The translations under genes were made by a program, and so were the position numbers. From JBAZLV01 sp964586075 (GTDB taxonomy: Bacteria > Nitrospirota > UBA9217), in NCBI GenBank assembly GCA_964586075.1, contig CAZPGZ010000004.1, positions 86,357 to 150,356 on the forward strand: a stretch of 64,000 bases of DNA, given 5' to 3'. The notes below the pieces were generated by a model. That model had not been told where the DNA came from. It did no database searches and was given only the letters and a program-made list of their open reading frames with translations. The stretch's first letter is position 1; each line of letters begins with the position of its first letter. This document shows, one piece after another, positions 7,994 through 16,572 of the stretch.

Positions 7994-8877
7994 AACGCTG
8001 GCTTTATATTACCGTTTTTCTTGTTGTTGCTGTTTTTCTTCATGCGTTTTCTCTCGGGAAGGCGGCCGACGCAATGAAACAACTGCCGCAGGGGGAGGAG
8101 CATGCCTTTGTTCTGCCTGGGCCGATTCTAAAAATTGCGAGTCTCGAATTCCAGGGGCTTACATCAGACGTGCTCTTTCTCAAAGCAATGGTTTTCATGG
8201 GCGGAACTTTTGAACGGAAAGAAAAACCGAGAGTAAAGGACTGGGAATGGGTTTGGATGGAAAATATCCTGGATACTGCTACTGAACTGGATCCGTATTT
8301 TTTCGATCCTTATTATTTTGCAAACGCTTTTTTTACCTGGGATGCCGGAAAGGTGAATGAGACAAACCGCATCCTTGAAAAAGGAACTCGTTACCGCGAT
8401 TGGGACTGGATGCTGCCCTTTTATATAGGTTTTAACAGTTTCTTTTTTCTGCAGGAAGACGAGAAAGCAGCAACGTTTTTGTATGAGGCTTCACGCCGGC
8501 CCGGAGGAGATCCACGGCTGGGCAGCTTGGCATCACGGCTTGCTTTTCAAGGCAACAGAACAGAGACTGCTATTCTCTTCCTTGAAGAAATAGCTGAAAA
8601 AACGAGCGACTACAGCCAGAAAAAGCAATACGAAACCCGCATACGAGCCTTGCGCTCGATACTTGTTCTTGAGACAGCGATTGGTGCATACAAAAAGAAA
8701 TTTGGCAAAAACCCATTTAAGATTGATGAACTGGTAGAACGGAATATCCTAAATCGGTTGCCTCAGGACCCTTATGGCGGCACATACTATATAGCGCAGG
8801 ATGGCAGGGTTAAAAGTACCACTTCCTCGGAAATTGAGCCTTACTTATCACCTCTTCAAAAAAGAATACGTCAATAA
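7990..8877 (+). CDS. Membrane-anchored TPR-like protein (PilG-like position)
   Basis: A 295-residue protein with an N-terminal signal or anchor helix (YITVFLVVAVFLHAFSLG), then helical repeats that look like divergent TPRs rich in Trp, Tyr and Phe (DPYFFDPYYFANAFF, YRDWDWMLPFYIGF). The GTG start overlaps the permease stop by 4 nt and has AAGGA upstream. A C-terminal segment with QDPYGGTYYI resembles the end of some pseudopilin-like or GspG-like folds, which is only a similarity. It is probably the periplasmic partner of the ABC transporter, as PilG is in Myxococcus. I do not recognise a defined family beyond this. Confidence 0.65.
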   Translation: MKRWLYITVFLVVAVFLHAFSLGKAADAMKQLPQGEEHAFVLPGPILKIASLEFQGLTSDVLFLKAMVFMGGTFERKEKPRVKDWEWVWMENILDTATELDPYFFDPYYFANAFFTWDAGKVNETNRILEKGTRYRDWDWMLPFYIGFNSFFFLQEDEKAATFLYEASRRPGGDPRLGSLASRLAFQGNRTETAILFLEEIAEKTSDYSQKKQYETRIRALRSILVLETAIGAYKKKFGKNPFKIDELVERNILNRLPQDPYGGTYYIAQDGRVKSTTSSEIEPYLSPLQKRIRQ

Positions 8878-8879
8878 GT

Positions 8880-9302
8880 TCAGTTTTTTCTTCTTCGTTC
8901 CTCATGCCTGATATCAAGCCGTTTTAATTGCTCAATGCGCTTGTTCTGATCGTTCAGCGCTTTCAAGACTGCTACCCAGTTTTGTGCTTCGGAACTTCTT
9001 TTGTCGTTAGGATACAGTTTGACAAATATTTCAAATTCGTGAGTGGCCTGTGCATAGTCTTTTTGCGCGTTATCAGCGGCCACGAGGGTCATTGCCAGTC
9101 CATAACGGGCATCTGCGGCATAGAATGAGTCAGGGGCCTCCTGAAGGAATTCACGGTATGCAGCAACTGCATTTGAGTACTGTTTTTTCTTCAAATAATT
9201 GTCTGCGGCAGATATGCTCCTCGTTCCGGACAGGACAGCGCAGGATGAAAGTGTTATTATAAAAAAGAATGTGACCGTGACTGCGAAAAACTCCCGCCTC
9301 AT
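8880..9302 (-). CDS. TPR-repeat lipoprotein, BamD-like fold
   Basis: A 140-residue lipoprotein: a hydrophobic signal peptide ends in the lipobox LSSC (about residue 21). The mature part holds two TPR-like units (AADNYLKKKQYSNAVAAYREF and a similar KDYAQATHEFEIFVKLYPND). The pattern of residues resembles the first repeats of BamD/YfiO but the protein is only about half that length. It ends in a basic tail (EERRRKN). It starts one nucleotide into the stop of the GGDEF gene, so the two are cotranscribed. Envelope scaffold is a guess. Confidence 0.65.
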   Translation of the reverse strand: MRREFFAVTVTFFFIITLSSCAVLSGTRSISAADNYLKKKQYSNAVAAYREFLQEAPDSFYAADARYGLAMTLVAADNAQKDYAQATHEFEIFVKLYPNDKRSSEAQNWVAVLKALNDQNKRIEQLKRLDIRHEERRRKN

Positions 9303-10702
9303 TACGACCTCCGCTTATCTACAACAAAAACACTCTTCGGAATCGTTTTTGCGTAGTCCTTCAGCTCGGCGGCAATTTCCGAAGCCTCCAGCGGATCGGA
9401 ATAGGTCCGATGTTCATTCGTCACGATGGCTATGGAAATGGTCATGATCGGGAACTGCATTTCAATGCCCTGCCTTGTTTTCCCAAGAATATAGCCCCGC
9501 TTTTGGTCTTCGGGCTCGTAGAACTTGGGAATTCTGCTGTCGAATCTGCTGATGATTTCTCCTGCTACTTCACGCATGACATCAGGTATCGTGATGACCA
9601 CGAAATCGTCACCTCCCACATGACCGATGAAGTCATCGGAGGTTCCTTTTGCCTTTACCGAGGTTTCTATCAATCTTGCCGTCTCTTTTATTACTTCACT
9701 TCCGTTTGCATAGCCGTATCTGTCGTTGAAAGCTTTAAAGTTGTCGAGATCAAGGACACAGAATGCGAGCGGCTGGCCTGATTCTATGCGTTTCTTAAGT
9801 ACGTTTTCTATGGCAATGCCGCCGGGCAGCCGGGTGAGCGGACTGGCATCCAGATACATTTCTTCAAGTTTCCGGAGCCGCTTCCCCATGGCAAGGAAAG
9901 CTTCCGAGAGGCTTCCGATTTCATCTTTCGTTTTTATTTTCGGATCGTAGTCAAAATCGCCCTCTGCGACATGCTCGGTTGCCTCTTTTAGTTTATGGAT
10001 GGACGAGGAAATATGGTGGGTCACTACAAACCCGGCCAGTGCGCCCGCAATAATGCTGAGGAGGCAGAGACCTGCTGTCGTAAGAAAGGCGGTATTGCCG
10101 ATCGCCTGTATCTGCTTCATTTTTTCATCCTGCTCGGTGCGCGCAGCAGCAGACAGCATGCGTAGATTGTCGAGGAGCTTTTCCAGCACCGTTTTCAATT
10201 CATGGTTTGATATTGCATTTGCCTCTTCAATCTTCTTCTTTCGAAGCAATTCCATTTCTTGTGAGAAAAGATGGGTATATCGCTTGTGGAGTTTATCGAT
10301 AATATCGAGTGCAGTAGCATCTGCGTCGGGATTTTTTTTAAGTGTAGCGAGCAGGGCGTTGAATTCCGCCCCCCTTTTTTCGAACAGGGAGCGGATATCC
10401 TTGCTTTTCAATATCAGATAACGCTTTTCGTACGTATCTTGGGCAAGCAGGGTATCGAGCATCTGGTCGGATGTTTCACTGATCATAATATCAACCTTGA
10501 CGATGCTTCTGTTTAAACTGTTGATGCGTTCAAGGTTCACGAGAGCGTAGACCACGACAAAAACAGTCAGCGCCACGAGAGTCATATAACCCAAAAGCAT
10601 TTTATTCGCAATATTGAGCCGTGCAAAAAGCCTTGAGGGGACAAGTTTATCCAGGATTTTTGGAGGAATGGGTATATTTATTTTCTTCGGGAACAAACGC
10701 AC
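9302..10702 (-). CDS. HAMP-GGDEF signalling protein with variant GGDDF site
   Basis: A 466-residue inner-membrane protein. TM1 is near residues 33-55, followed by a long helical sensory segment, TM2 near 205-230, HAMP, then a GGDEF domain in the last 165 residues. The signature is HVGGDDFVVI, not GG(D/E)EF, and the guanine-recognising Asp of the usual GD element is Ser (YGYANGSEVI). That Asp-to-Ser change marks Hypr GGDEFs that make 3',3'-cGAMP, but the GGDDF site may instead mean it is inactive. No RxxD inhibitory site is seen. The GTG start at 10702 is 6 nt after the -10 box of a consensus promoter and has no Shine-Dalgarno sequence. Confidence 0.8.
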   Translation of the reverse strand: MRLFPKKINIPIPPKILDKLVPSRLFARLNIANKMLLGYMTLVALTVFVVVYALVNLERINSLNRSIVKVDIMISETSDQMLDTLLAQDTYEKRYLILKSKDIRSLFEKRGAEFNALLATLKKNPDADATALDIIDKLHKRYTHLFSQEMELLRKKKIEEANAISNHELKTVLEKLLDNLRMLSAAARTEQDEKMKQIQAIGNTAFLTTAGLCLLSIIAGALAGFVVTHHISSSIHKLKEATEHVAEGDFDYDPKIKTKDEIGSLSEAFLAMGKRLRKLEEMYLDASPLTRLPGGIAIENVLKKRIESGQPLAFCVLDLDNFKAFNDRYGYANGSEVIKETARLIETSVKAKGTSDDFIGHVGGDDFVVITIPDVMREVAGEIISRFDSRIPKFYEPEDQKRGYILGKTRQGIEMQFPIMTISIAIVTNEHRTYSDPLEASEIAAELKDYAKTIPKSVFVVDKRRS

Positions 10703-10708
10703 GGATCA

Positions 10709-10737
10709 AGAGTAACAAACATTTATAGCGTTGTCAA
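10709..10737 (-). promoter_or_regulatory. Sigma-70 promoter, predicted leaderless (GGDEF gene)
   Basis: On the minus strand TTGACA (10732-10737) and TACTCT (10709-10714) are 17 nt apart. Six bases separate the -10 box from the GTG at 10702, so transcription should begin at the start codon. The -35 box overlaps the stop codon of the penicillin-binding protein gene. Confidence 0.65.
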
Positions 10738-12761
10738 TTATTTAGTGTGCTTGTGCCAGAAGTTTGTGGAGCTTCATCACGTGGTTGTTGCTCTTCATCG
10801 TCAGCCGCTCGTTCTTCACAATATTTTCTTGGTTCCGTGCCGGGCAGAAATGCTTCACGGATGGAAGATTTGCAGCTGTCAGTACATAGGAGTCCTGTTT
10901 TAGGTTCCACTTGCTTAAAGATGATGCCTTCAGGCACCGGGAAATCTTCCGGCTGTCGTCCGGTCTGAGCTTTTTTCATGAATTCAAGCCAGAGGGGAAG
11001 CGCGGCGCGTGCACCGGTTTCTTTCGGTCCGATGCTCGAATGATCATCATAGCCTACCCAAACTCCTGCAGCAAGGCTCGGTGTGTAGCCGATGAACCAT
11101 GCATCACGATAATCGTTTGTTGTACCGGTTTTGCCTGCGGCAGGTGTGGCGAGTTCGCGGGCCTGCCATCCGGTTCCCCGGGTGATGACGCCCTTAAGCA
11201 GGCTTGTCATCAGGTACGCTGTTTCCGGACTGATGACCTGTGCGGGCAATGCGTCATTAATGTAAAGTACTCTGCCGGTGTTATCGCTGATGGTAAGGAT
11301 GGAAACCGGACCGATCCTGATCCCATGGTTGGCAAAGACAGTATACGCTGACGTGAGTTCCAGCAGTGTTACGTCCGAGCTTCCGAGCGCCAGGGAAAGG
11401 TAGGGGGCCAGTGTGCTCGTAATGCCGATTTTTTGCGCATATTGAATGGTTTCATCAACACCGATTTTTTCAAGCAGCCTGACTGTGGGGATATTCAAAG
11501 ACTGACTGATTGCCCTGCTCAAGGTAACCGGTCCCTGATATGTCCGAGTGAAATTTTCCGGCGTCCAGCTTTTTTTCCGGTCTATTTTAATGGTAAGCGG
11601 AGAGTCATCAAGAATGTCTGAAGCGCCAAAACCCCGGTTCACGGCGGCCGCAAAAATTATCGGTTTAAACGCTGAACCGGGCTGACGAAGGGCCTGTACT
11701 GAACGGTTAAACTGGCTCTGCGCATAATCGCGGCCGCCGACCATGGCACGGATGCGGCCGGTCAACGGTTCGATGGCTAGTAATGCCGCCTGGAGGGGCG
11801 TTTTCGAAGGTTTCCTAAGGCGGCTTTCAATTTTTCGGAGACCGGTCGCTACGGCATCTTCCGCATATTTCTGCAGTTCATCATTTATGGTTGTGTAAAT
11901 ATTAAGTCCACCGGTATACAGAATGCTTGATCCGAATCGCTCTTCGACCCGTTGTCTGATGTATTCCACAAAATAAGGTGCGGGACCTCCGGATTTGACC
12001 GGTGACTGAATCGGGATCGGAATTCGTTTTGCTTCTTCCGCTTCCATTTTGGTAATAGCCCCGGTTGTCACCATGCGGTTTAGGACATAGGTGCGCCGGC
12101 TCAGTGCGCTTGCCGGTGATTTGAATGGAGAATAGTGCTTCGGTGAACGAGGCAGACCGGCAAGAAGCGCGCATTCTTCGAGCGTGAGTTCTCTGGCTGA
12201 TTTCCCGAAATAGACCTGGGCTGCGGCCTCAATGCCATAGGCCCCGCTGCCGAAGTATATCTGGTTCAGATACAGCGAAAGAATTTCACGTTTGGTGTAT
12301 CGCTGCTCGATTCTGAGCGCGAGGGCCATTTCCTTCAGCTTTCGCGTATAACTTCGTTCGGGAGTGAGAAAAAGGACTTTTGCAAGTTGCTGGGTGAGAG
12401 TGCTTCCTCCTTCCAGCACCTTTCCTGCTCGGATATTCCTGAACATTGCTCGTGCCATGCCCCGAAAATCCAGCCCATGATGGCTGTAAAACCGTGCATC
12501 TTCTGTCGCGATGAGTGCCTTTATCAGCATATCAGGCACGTTTTCCAGCAAGACAGGTGTGCGGTTTTCGAGAAAAAACTCTGCCAGCAGTTTATTGTTA
12601 TCAGAGTAGACCCGCGAGGTGATGCTCGGTTTGTATTCTTCAAGCGCCTGTACTTCAGGAAGGTCCCACACAGAGAAGATCGCGAAGCCGGTTGCTCCAC
12701 CGATAAGGATCGCCGTGAGTGCCAGAACGAGGTACAGGAACAAGGATTTTTTTGTTCTCAT
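10734..12761 (-). CDS. Class A penicillin-binding protein (PBP1A type)
   Basis: A bifunctional peptidoglycan glycosyltransferase/transpeptidase of 675 residues, anchored by one N-terminal membrane helix. The GT51 domain shows ATEDARFYSHHG, EGGSTLTQQLAKV and RKLKEMALALRIE. The transpeptidase domain shows the active-site SxxK in PGSAFKPI, SxN in SQSLN and KTGT in AGKTGTTNDYRDAW. The longest open frame starts at 12896, but a TTGCTT-17-TATAAT promoter covers the ATG at 12770, so the ATG at 12761, 7 nt past the -10 box, is the likely start. The tail is Asp/Glu/Gln rich with a few cysteines. Confidence 0.9.
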   Translation of the reverse strand: MRTKKSLFLYLVLALTAILIGGATGFAIFSVWDLPEVQALEEYKPSITSRVYSDNNKLLAEFFLENRTPVLLENVPDMLIKALIATEDARFYSHHGLDFRGMARAMFRNIRAGKVLEGGSTLTQQLAKVLFLTPERSYTRKLKEMALALRIEQRYTKREILSLYLNQIYFGSGAYGIEAAAQVYFGKSARELTLEECALLAGLPRSPKHYSPFKSPASALSRRTYVLNRMVTTGAITKMEAEEAKRIPIPIQSPVKSGGPAPYFVEYIRQRVEERFGSSILYTGGLNIYTTINDELQKYAEDAVATGLRKIESRLRKPSKTPLQAALLAIEPLTGRIRAMVGGRDYAQSQFNRSVQALRQPGSAFKPIIFAAAVNRGFGASDILDDSPLTIKIDRKKSWTPENFTRTYQGPVTLSRAISQSLNIPTVRLLEKIGVDETIQYAQKIGITSTLAPYLSLALGSSDVTLLELTSAYTVFANHGIRIGPVSILTISDNTGRVLYINDALPAQVISPETAYLMTSLLKGVITRGTGWQARELATPAAGKTGTTNDYRDAWFIGYTPSLAAGVWVGYDDHSSIGPKETGARAALPLWLEFMKKAQTGRQPEDFPVPEGIIFKQVEPKTGLLCTDSCKSSIREAFLPGTEPRKYCEERAADDEEQQPRDEAPQTSGTSTLNN

Positions 12762-12768
12762 ATTACGC

Positions 12769-12797
12769 ATTATACATTCCGAAATTAGAAAAAGCAA
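12769..12797 (-). promoter_or_regulatory. Sigma-70 promoter, predicted leaderless (PBP1A gene)
   Basis: On the minus strand TTGCTT (12792-12797) and a perfect TATAAT (12769-12774) are 17 nt apart. The TATAAT overlaps one in-frame ATG (12770) and ends 7 nt before the next (12761). There is no Shine-Dalgarno sequence. Confidence 0.65.
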
Positions 12798-12917
12798 AGC
12801 AAGAGAAAGAGCATCTGACGGATTTTGTGTCTGTATTGGTAGTTCTTGTATTGAGTTTTTATCCTCATGATGATATGATTTATGCATTGCTTTCAATTAA
12901 TCGGCAAGGAGTTAGGC

Positions 12918-13448
12918 GTGAGCAAAGGGCTCATAATTGTTTTTACGGGAGACGGCAAGGGCAAAACAAGCGCTGCTCTCGGCATCGCGCTTCGTGCTTT
13001 TGGCCATCATATGTCCGTATCCATAATTCAGTTTATTAAGGAGTCAGCAGCGACGGGTGAGGGATTGGCAGCGGAACGCCTCGGACCGGAGCTGGAATTT
13101 CGTTCGCAAGGAAGGGGATTTGTGATCGGGACCGATAATGATCACCAGTTGTCTGAACACCGCACGGCAGCGGAACAGGCGCTTGAACTTGCACGCCAAC
13201 GGATGCTTTCCGGTTCGTGCGATGTCCTCATTCTGGATGAAATCAATAATGCCGTACACCTTGGTTTGATCGACATTAACGTTCTGCTCGATTTCATCAA
13301 AAATAAACCTCCGAGACTCCATCTGGTTTTGACCGGTCGCGATGCCCATCCTGACCTCATCTCGGCAGCAGACATGGTGACGGAAATGCGATCAGTTAAA
13401 CACCCCTTTCATTCAGGAATACCGGCTCAAAAAGGAATAGACTATTAA
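12918..13448 (+). CDS. cobO: Cob(I)yrinic acid a,c-diamide adenosyltransferase (CobO/BtuR type)
   Basis: A 176-residue P-loop enzyme that transfers the adenosyl group of ATP to Co(I) corrinoids, making coenzyme B12 precursors. The P-loop is FTGDGKGKTSAALG at the N-terminus; FGHHMSVSIIQFIKES and LILDEINNAV are typical of the family. An in-frame ATG at 12882 exists, but AAGGAG (12906-12911) lies 6 nt before the GTG at 12918, which also gives the family's usual N-terminus. It diverges from the PBP gene. No other cobalamin gene is in the window, so it may serve salvage. Confidence 0.9.
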   Translation: MSKGLIIVFTGDGKGKTSAALGIALRAFGHHMSVSIIQFIKESAATGEGLAAERLGPELEFRSQGRGFVIGTDNDHQLSEHRTAAEQALELARQRMLSGSCDVLILDEINNAVHLGLIDINVLLDFIKNKPPRLHLVLTGRDAHPDLISAADMVTEMRSVKHPFHSGIPAQKGIDY

Positions 13449-13456
13449 AAGTCAAA

Positions 13457-13485
13457 TTGACTTTGATTTTTCTAAGTGCTACTAT
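13457..13485 (+). promoter_or_regulatory. Sigma-70 promoter, predicted leaderless (phoH)
   Basis: TTGACT (13457-13462) and TACTAT (13480-13485) are 17 nt apart. Seven bases separate the -10 box from the ATG at 13493. No Shine-Dalgarno sequence precedes that ATG. Confidence 0.6.
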
Positions 13486-13492
13486 TTTCTTA

Positions 13493-14458
13493 ATGAAGAC
13501 GAATGTGGCAACGGTAATCATCGAAAATGAGCATTATCTTCCGATTCTGTACGGCGATATGGATGCTAATCTCCGGCTGATAGAGAACTCCTTTGGAGTG
13601 GTCCTGAATGCCAGAGGAAACAGGATTCAGATTGAGGGGGAAGAAAAGGTTGTTGAAAAAGTAGAACATCTTATCAGACAACTTGCAGACCTGTTGGCGC
13701 AGGGCGTTGTCACTCAGAAAGACGATGTGAACACCGCGATCCTCGCTTTTTCCAATCAATCATCCGCAGGTTTAAAAGAACTTTTTCAAAAAACAATACC
13801 GGTATCAGGCAGAAAACGGCCGGTTGCCCCTAAAAACGAGGCCCAGCGCAAATACATTGAAGCAATCAGGCTGCATGATATTGTTTTCGGCATAGGGCCG
13901 GCTGGAACGGGCAAAACCTATCTTGCCATGGCTACCGCAGTTTCCGCGTTGCTCCGGCGCGAGGTAAGCAGGATTATTTTGGTGCGTCCCGCCGTAGAAG
14001 CAGGCGAGAAACTCGGCTTTCTTCCCGGCGATCTCTATGAAAAAGTCAATCCATATTTGCGGCCGCTTTATGACGCGCTTTATGACATGATTGAGACGGA
14101 GAAAGCCAATAAACTCATAGAGCGCGGCGACATAGAAATAGCTCCACTCGCGTTTATGCGCGGCCGCACCTTGAATGATTCTTTTATTATTCTGGATGAA
14201 GCGCAGAATACCACATCCGAGCAGATGAAAATGTTTCTCACCCGGCTCGGGTTCAACTCAAAAACAGTGGTGACCGGAGATATTACTCAAATCGACCTCC
14301 CGAGCGGCAGAAGTTCCGGACTTATCGAAGTACAGGGAATCCTTGAAGGAATCAGCGGCATACGCTTTGTCTATTTTACCAACAGGGATGTCGTGCGCCA
14401 TAAACTGGTTCAACAGATTATCAAAGCGTACGAGCAATATGAGGCAGTAGATGAATAG
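13493..14458 (+). CDS. phoH: PhoH-like ATPase (YbeZ)
   Basis: A 321-residue cytoplasmic NTPase. The N-terminal 100 residues are a KH-like nucleic-acid-binding region (DANLRLIENSFGVVLNARGN); the PhoH domain carries Walker A FGIGPAGTGKTYLA, LVRPAVEAGEKLGFLPGD and Walker B FIILDEAQNTT. YbeZ works with YbeY in ribosome quality control and RNA metabolism, and ybeY is two genes downstream. A longer frame reaches a TTG at 13457, but this is the first base of the -35 box, so the ATG at 13493 is chosen. The gene overlaps pgpH by 8 nt. Confidence 0.92.
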   Translation: MKTNVATVIIENEHYLPILYGDMDANLRLIENSFGVVLNARGNRIQIEGEEKVVEKVEHLIRQLADLLAQGVVTQKDDVNTAILAFSNQSSAGLKELFQKTIPVSGRKRPVAPKNEAQRKYIEAIRLHDIVFGIGPAGTGKTYLAMATAVSALLRREVSRIILVRPAVEAGEKLGFLPGDLYEKVNPYLRPLYDALYDMIETEKANKLIERGDIEIAPLAFMRGRTLNDSFIILDEAQNTTSEQMKMFLTRLGFNSKTVVTGDITQIDLPSGRSSGLIEVQGILEGISGIRFVYFTNRDVVRHKLVQQIIKAYEQYEAVDE

Positions 14459-16238
14459 CAAAAACAAAACCCAGGTAAAGCTTCTGCCGAAGACGCAGTC
14501 CCAGGAGCAGGAGAAGGATGAGTCACTGGCATTGCCGCCGCGAAAATTATACAATATAGGCATCGGCCTCGCGACAGCGTTGCTGCTGGCGTTTGTCTTG
14601 CTGCCCAGAACGCCTCATCTGGAAAAAGGGGAAGTGGCGACCCGGGACATTACGGCGCCCTATACGCTGTACGTGGAGTTTCTGAGCCAAGATCAAACCC
14701 CGGTTTCCTTCAAAGTAAATAAAGGGGACCTCATTGTTGAATCCGGCCACCGGGTATCGGAACGGTCGGCACGGATTCTTGAAGAAATAGCACGCCGGGA
14801 GGGAATCGGCAATAGGCTTCATGCCTATGCAGGTCTTGTTGCGCTGATCCTTATTCTTTTTTATCTCTTCTACCGCGATATCAAGCGATATCGCGCTGCG
14901 CTCATTTCTGATGCAAGAAAGATGGCCCTGATCGCCTTTCTGCTGATCTTTACGCTCATCATGACACAGGCTTTCAGGTTTATTTTTTCACTTCTTGCCG
15001 ACAAACTCCAATTGGATATTACGACAATCGGTTTTGCACTGCCGGTCGCTGCGGGAGCAATGCTGACCAGCCTGCTGCTGGACTTTCACCTTGCCCTGGC
15101 TTTTTCCTTCGTAGTCAGCATCCTGCTCGGCATTGCGTTCCAGGGAGAGCCGTTTATCGGAATCTATTGTTTTCTCGGAAGCATTATTGCAGCACTCAAA
15201 GTAATCCGATGCAAGCGAAGAACGGCCCTGCTTAAGGCGGGAGCTTTTACGGCATTGGTCAATATTCTGGTTATCGTTTGCATTGACATCTACCACGGCG
15301 TTCTGGTGACGCGTGGTGTCGACGACCTGATTGCGGGATTTCTCGGAGCTATTATGGTGACGATGATCGTCTCAGTCACCTTGCCGTTTTTTGAGTCAGC
15401 GTTCGATATAGCAACCGATATCAAACTGCTTGAGCTTATGGATCCCAACCAGCCACTGCTGAAAGAGCTGGTTTTTAAGAGTCCGGGCACGTATCATCAC
15501 AGTATTCTTATCGGAAATCTGGCGGAGTCGGCTGCTGAAGCGATTGGCGAAAATCCCATCCTCGCTCGTGTCGGCGCCTATTATCACGATATCGGGAAAA
15601 TCCCCAAATCTGAATATTTTATCGAAAACCAACGCCCGGCAGAAAATAAACACGATAAACTCATGCCTTCCATGAGCAGTCTGATTATTGCTTCCCATGT
15701 CAAGGAAGGAGTGGAACTTGCCCGCGCCCACCGTCTGCCATCATCGATTGTCGACATCATCCAGCAACATCATGGTACGTCGCTGATTACCTATTTTTAC
15801 CAGAAGGCAAAAGATCTCCAGCCGTATGCTCTTATTTCCGAGGAAGAATACCGATATCACGGACCGCGGCCCCGGACAAAGGTGGCGGCCATTGTGATGC
15901 TTTCAGACGCAGTGGAAGCAGCATCAAGAACCCTTGAAGAGCCGACACCACAGCGCATCCAGACGCTTACCAACAGCATTATCTCCAAAATTTTCCTCGA
16001 TGATCAATTAAGTATGTGCGATCTTACATTGAAAGACCTCCGGGAAATATCCAAGAGCTTCAATTTTGTTCTCACCGGCATTTACCACCACCGTATTGAT
16101 TATCCAGGCGTGGATTTTTTTGGAGAAAAAAAACAAAATGAACATTCTGATAAAAAGCAACCTGAAGAAAGAAAGCCCGCCAACAACAAGAATAAAGAAA
16201 CAATTCAGGAGACTGCTGCGGAACATAGGCCTGCCTGA
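14451..16238 (+). CDS. PgpH/YqfF-type 7TM-HD phosphohydrolase, probable c-di-AMP phosphodiesterase
   Basis: A 595-residue membrane protein: TM1 near residues 30-50, a short extracytoplasmic part, a multi-helix 7TM region, then a cytoplasmic HD domain with GTYHHSILIGNLAE, YYHDIGKI, ASHVKEG and QQHHGT. In PgpH this HD domain hydrolyses cyclic di-AMP. It is shorter than the usual 700-800 residues because the extracytoplasmic HDED domain is reduced to about 75 residues. The tail is rich in Lys and Glu. It overlaps phoH by 8 nt and ybeY by about 100 nt, the phoH-pgpH-ybeY-dagK order seen in many bacteria. No diadenylate cyclase gene is in the window. Confidence 0.88.
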   Translation: MNSKNKTQVKLLPKTQSQEQEKDESLALPPRKLYNIGIGLATALLLAFVLLPRTPHLEKGEVATRDITAPYTLYVEFLSQDQTPVSFKVNKGDLIVESGHRVSERSARILEEIARREGIGNRLHAYAGLVALILILFYLFYRDIKRYRAALISDARKMALIAFLLIFTLIMTQAFRFIFSLLADKLQLDITTIGFALPVAAGAMLTSLLLDFHLALAFSFVVSILLGIAFQGEPFIGIYCFLGSIIAALKVIRCKRRTALLKAGAFTALVNILVIVCIDIYHGVLVTRGVDDLIAGFLGAIMVTMIVSVTLPFFESAFDIATDIKLLELMDPNQPLLKELVFKSPGTYHHSILIGNLAESAAEAIGENPILARVGAYYHDIGKIPKSEYFIENQRPAENKHDKLMPSMSSLIIASHVKEGVELARAHRLPSSIVDIIQQHHGTSLITYFYQKAKDLQPYALISEEEYRYHGPRPRTKVAAIVMLSDAVEAASRTLEEPTPQRIQTLTNSIISKIFLDDQLSMCDLTLKDLREISKSFNFVLTGIYHHRIDYPGVDFFGEKKQNEHSDKKQPEERKPANNKNKETIQETAAEHRPA

Positions 16239-16572
16239 TGCGGAACTGAGCATCCTGTTTGTCGGCGACAGGGCCATGCGGACGCTCAACCGGCGTTATC
16301 GTGCCAAGGACAAAACCACGGATGTCCTTTCCTTTTCTTTCAAGGAAGGGAAGTTCAATACTATCCGGACGGAAATGCTCGGAGATATAGTAATTTCCGT
16401 GCCCGCTGCCCGCCGGCAGGCAAATGCTTTAGGACAGAGGGTCAGCCTGGAAATTCAGCGTTTGCTGGTGCATGGTTTAGTTCATCTCCTCGGCTATGAC
16501 CATGAGCGCAGTGCACGGGAAGCCCGGCGCATGGAGCGGATGGAGCAGCTGCTTCTGAAAAAACTTATATGA
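16138..16572 (+). CDS. ybeY: YbeY endoribonuclease / rRNA maturation factor
   Basis: A 144-residue zinc-dependent RNase used in 16S rRNA 3' maturation and ribosome quality control. The metal-binding motif HGLVHLLGYDHE (H-x3-H-x5-H) is intact, and TTDVLSFSF and LGDIVIS are typical. The ATG at 16138, behind GGAG, is chosen; it lies within the end of pgpH in another frame, giving an unusually long overlap of about 100 nt. The stop overlaps the DagK-PAP2 start by 4 nt. Confidence 0.9.
   Translation: MNILIKSNLKKESPPTTRIKKQFRRLLRNIGLPDAELSILFVGDRAMRTLNRRYRAKDKTTDVLSFSFKEGKFNTIRTEMLGDIVISVPAARRQANALGQRVSLEIQRLLVHGLVHLLGYDHERSAREARRMERMEQLLLKKLI

Noticed and set aside
12882..12917. A longer N-terminus for the cobalamin adenosyltransferase from the ATG at 12882.
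   Set aside because: AAGGAG lies 6 nt before the in-frame GTG at 12918, and the family usually starts a few residues before the P-loop.
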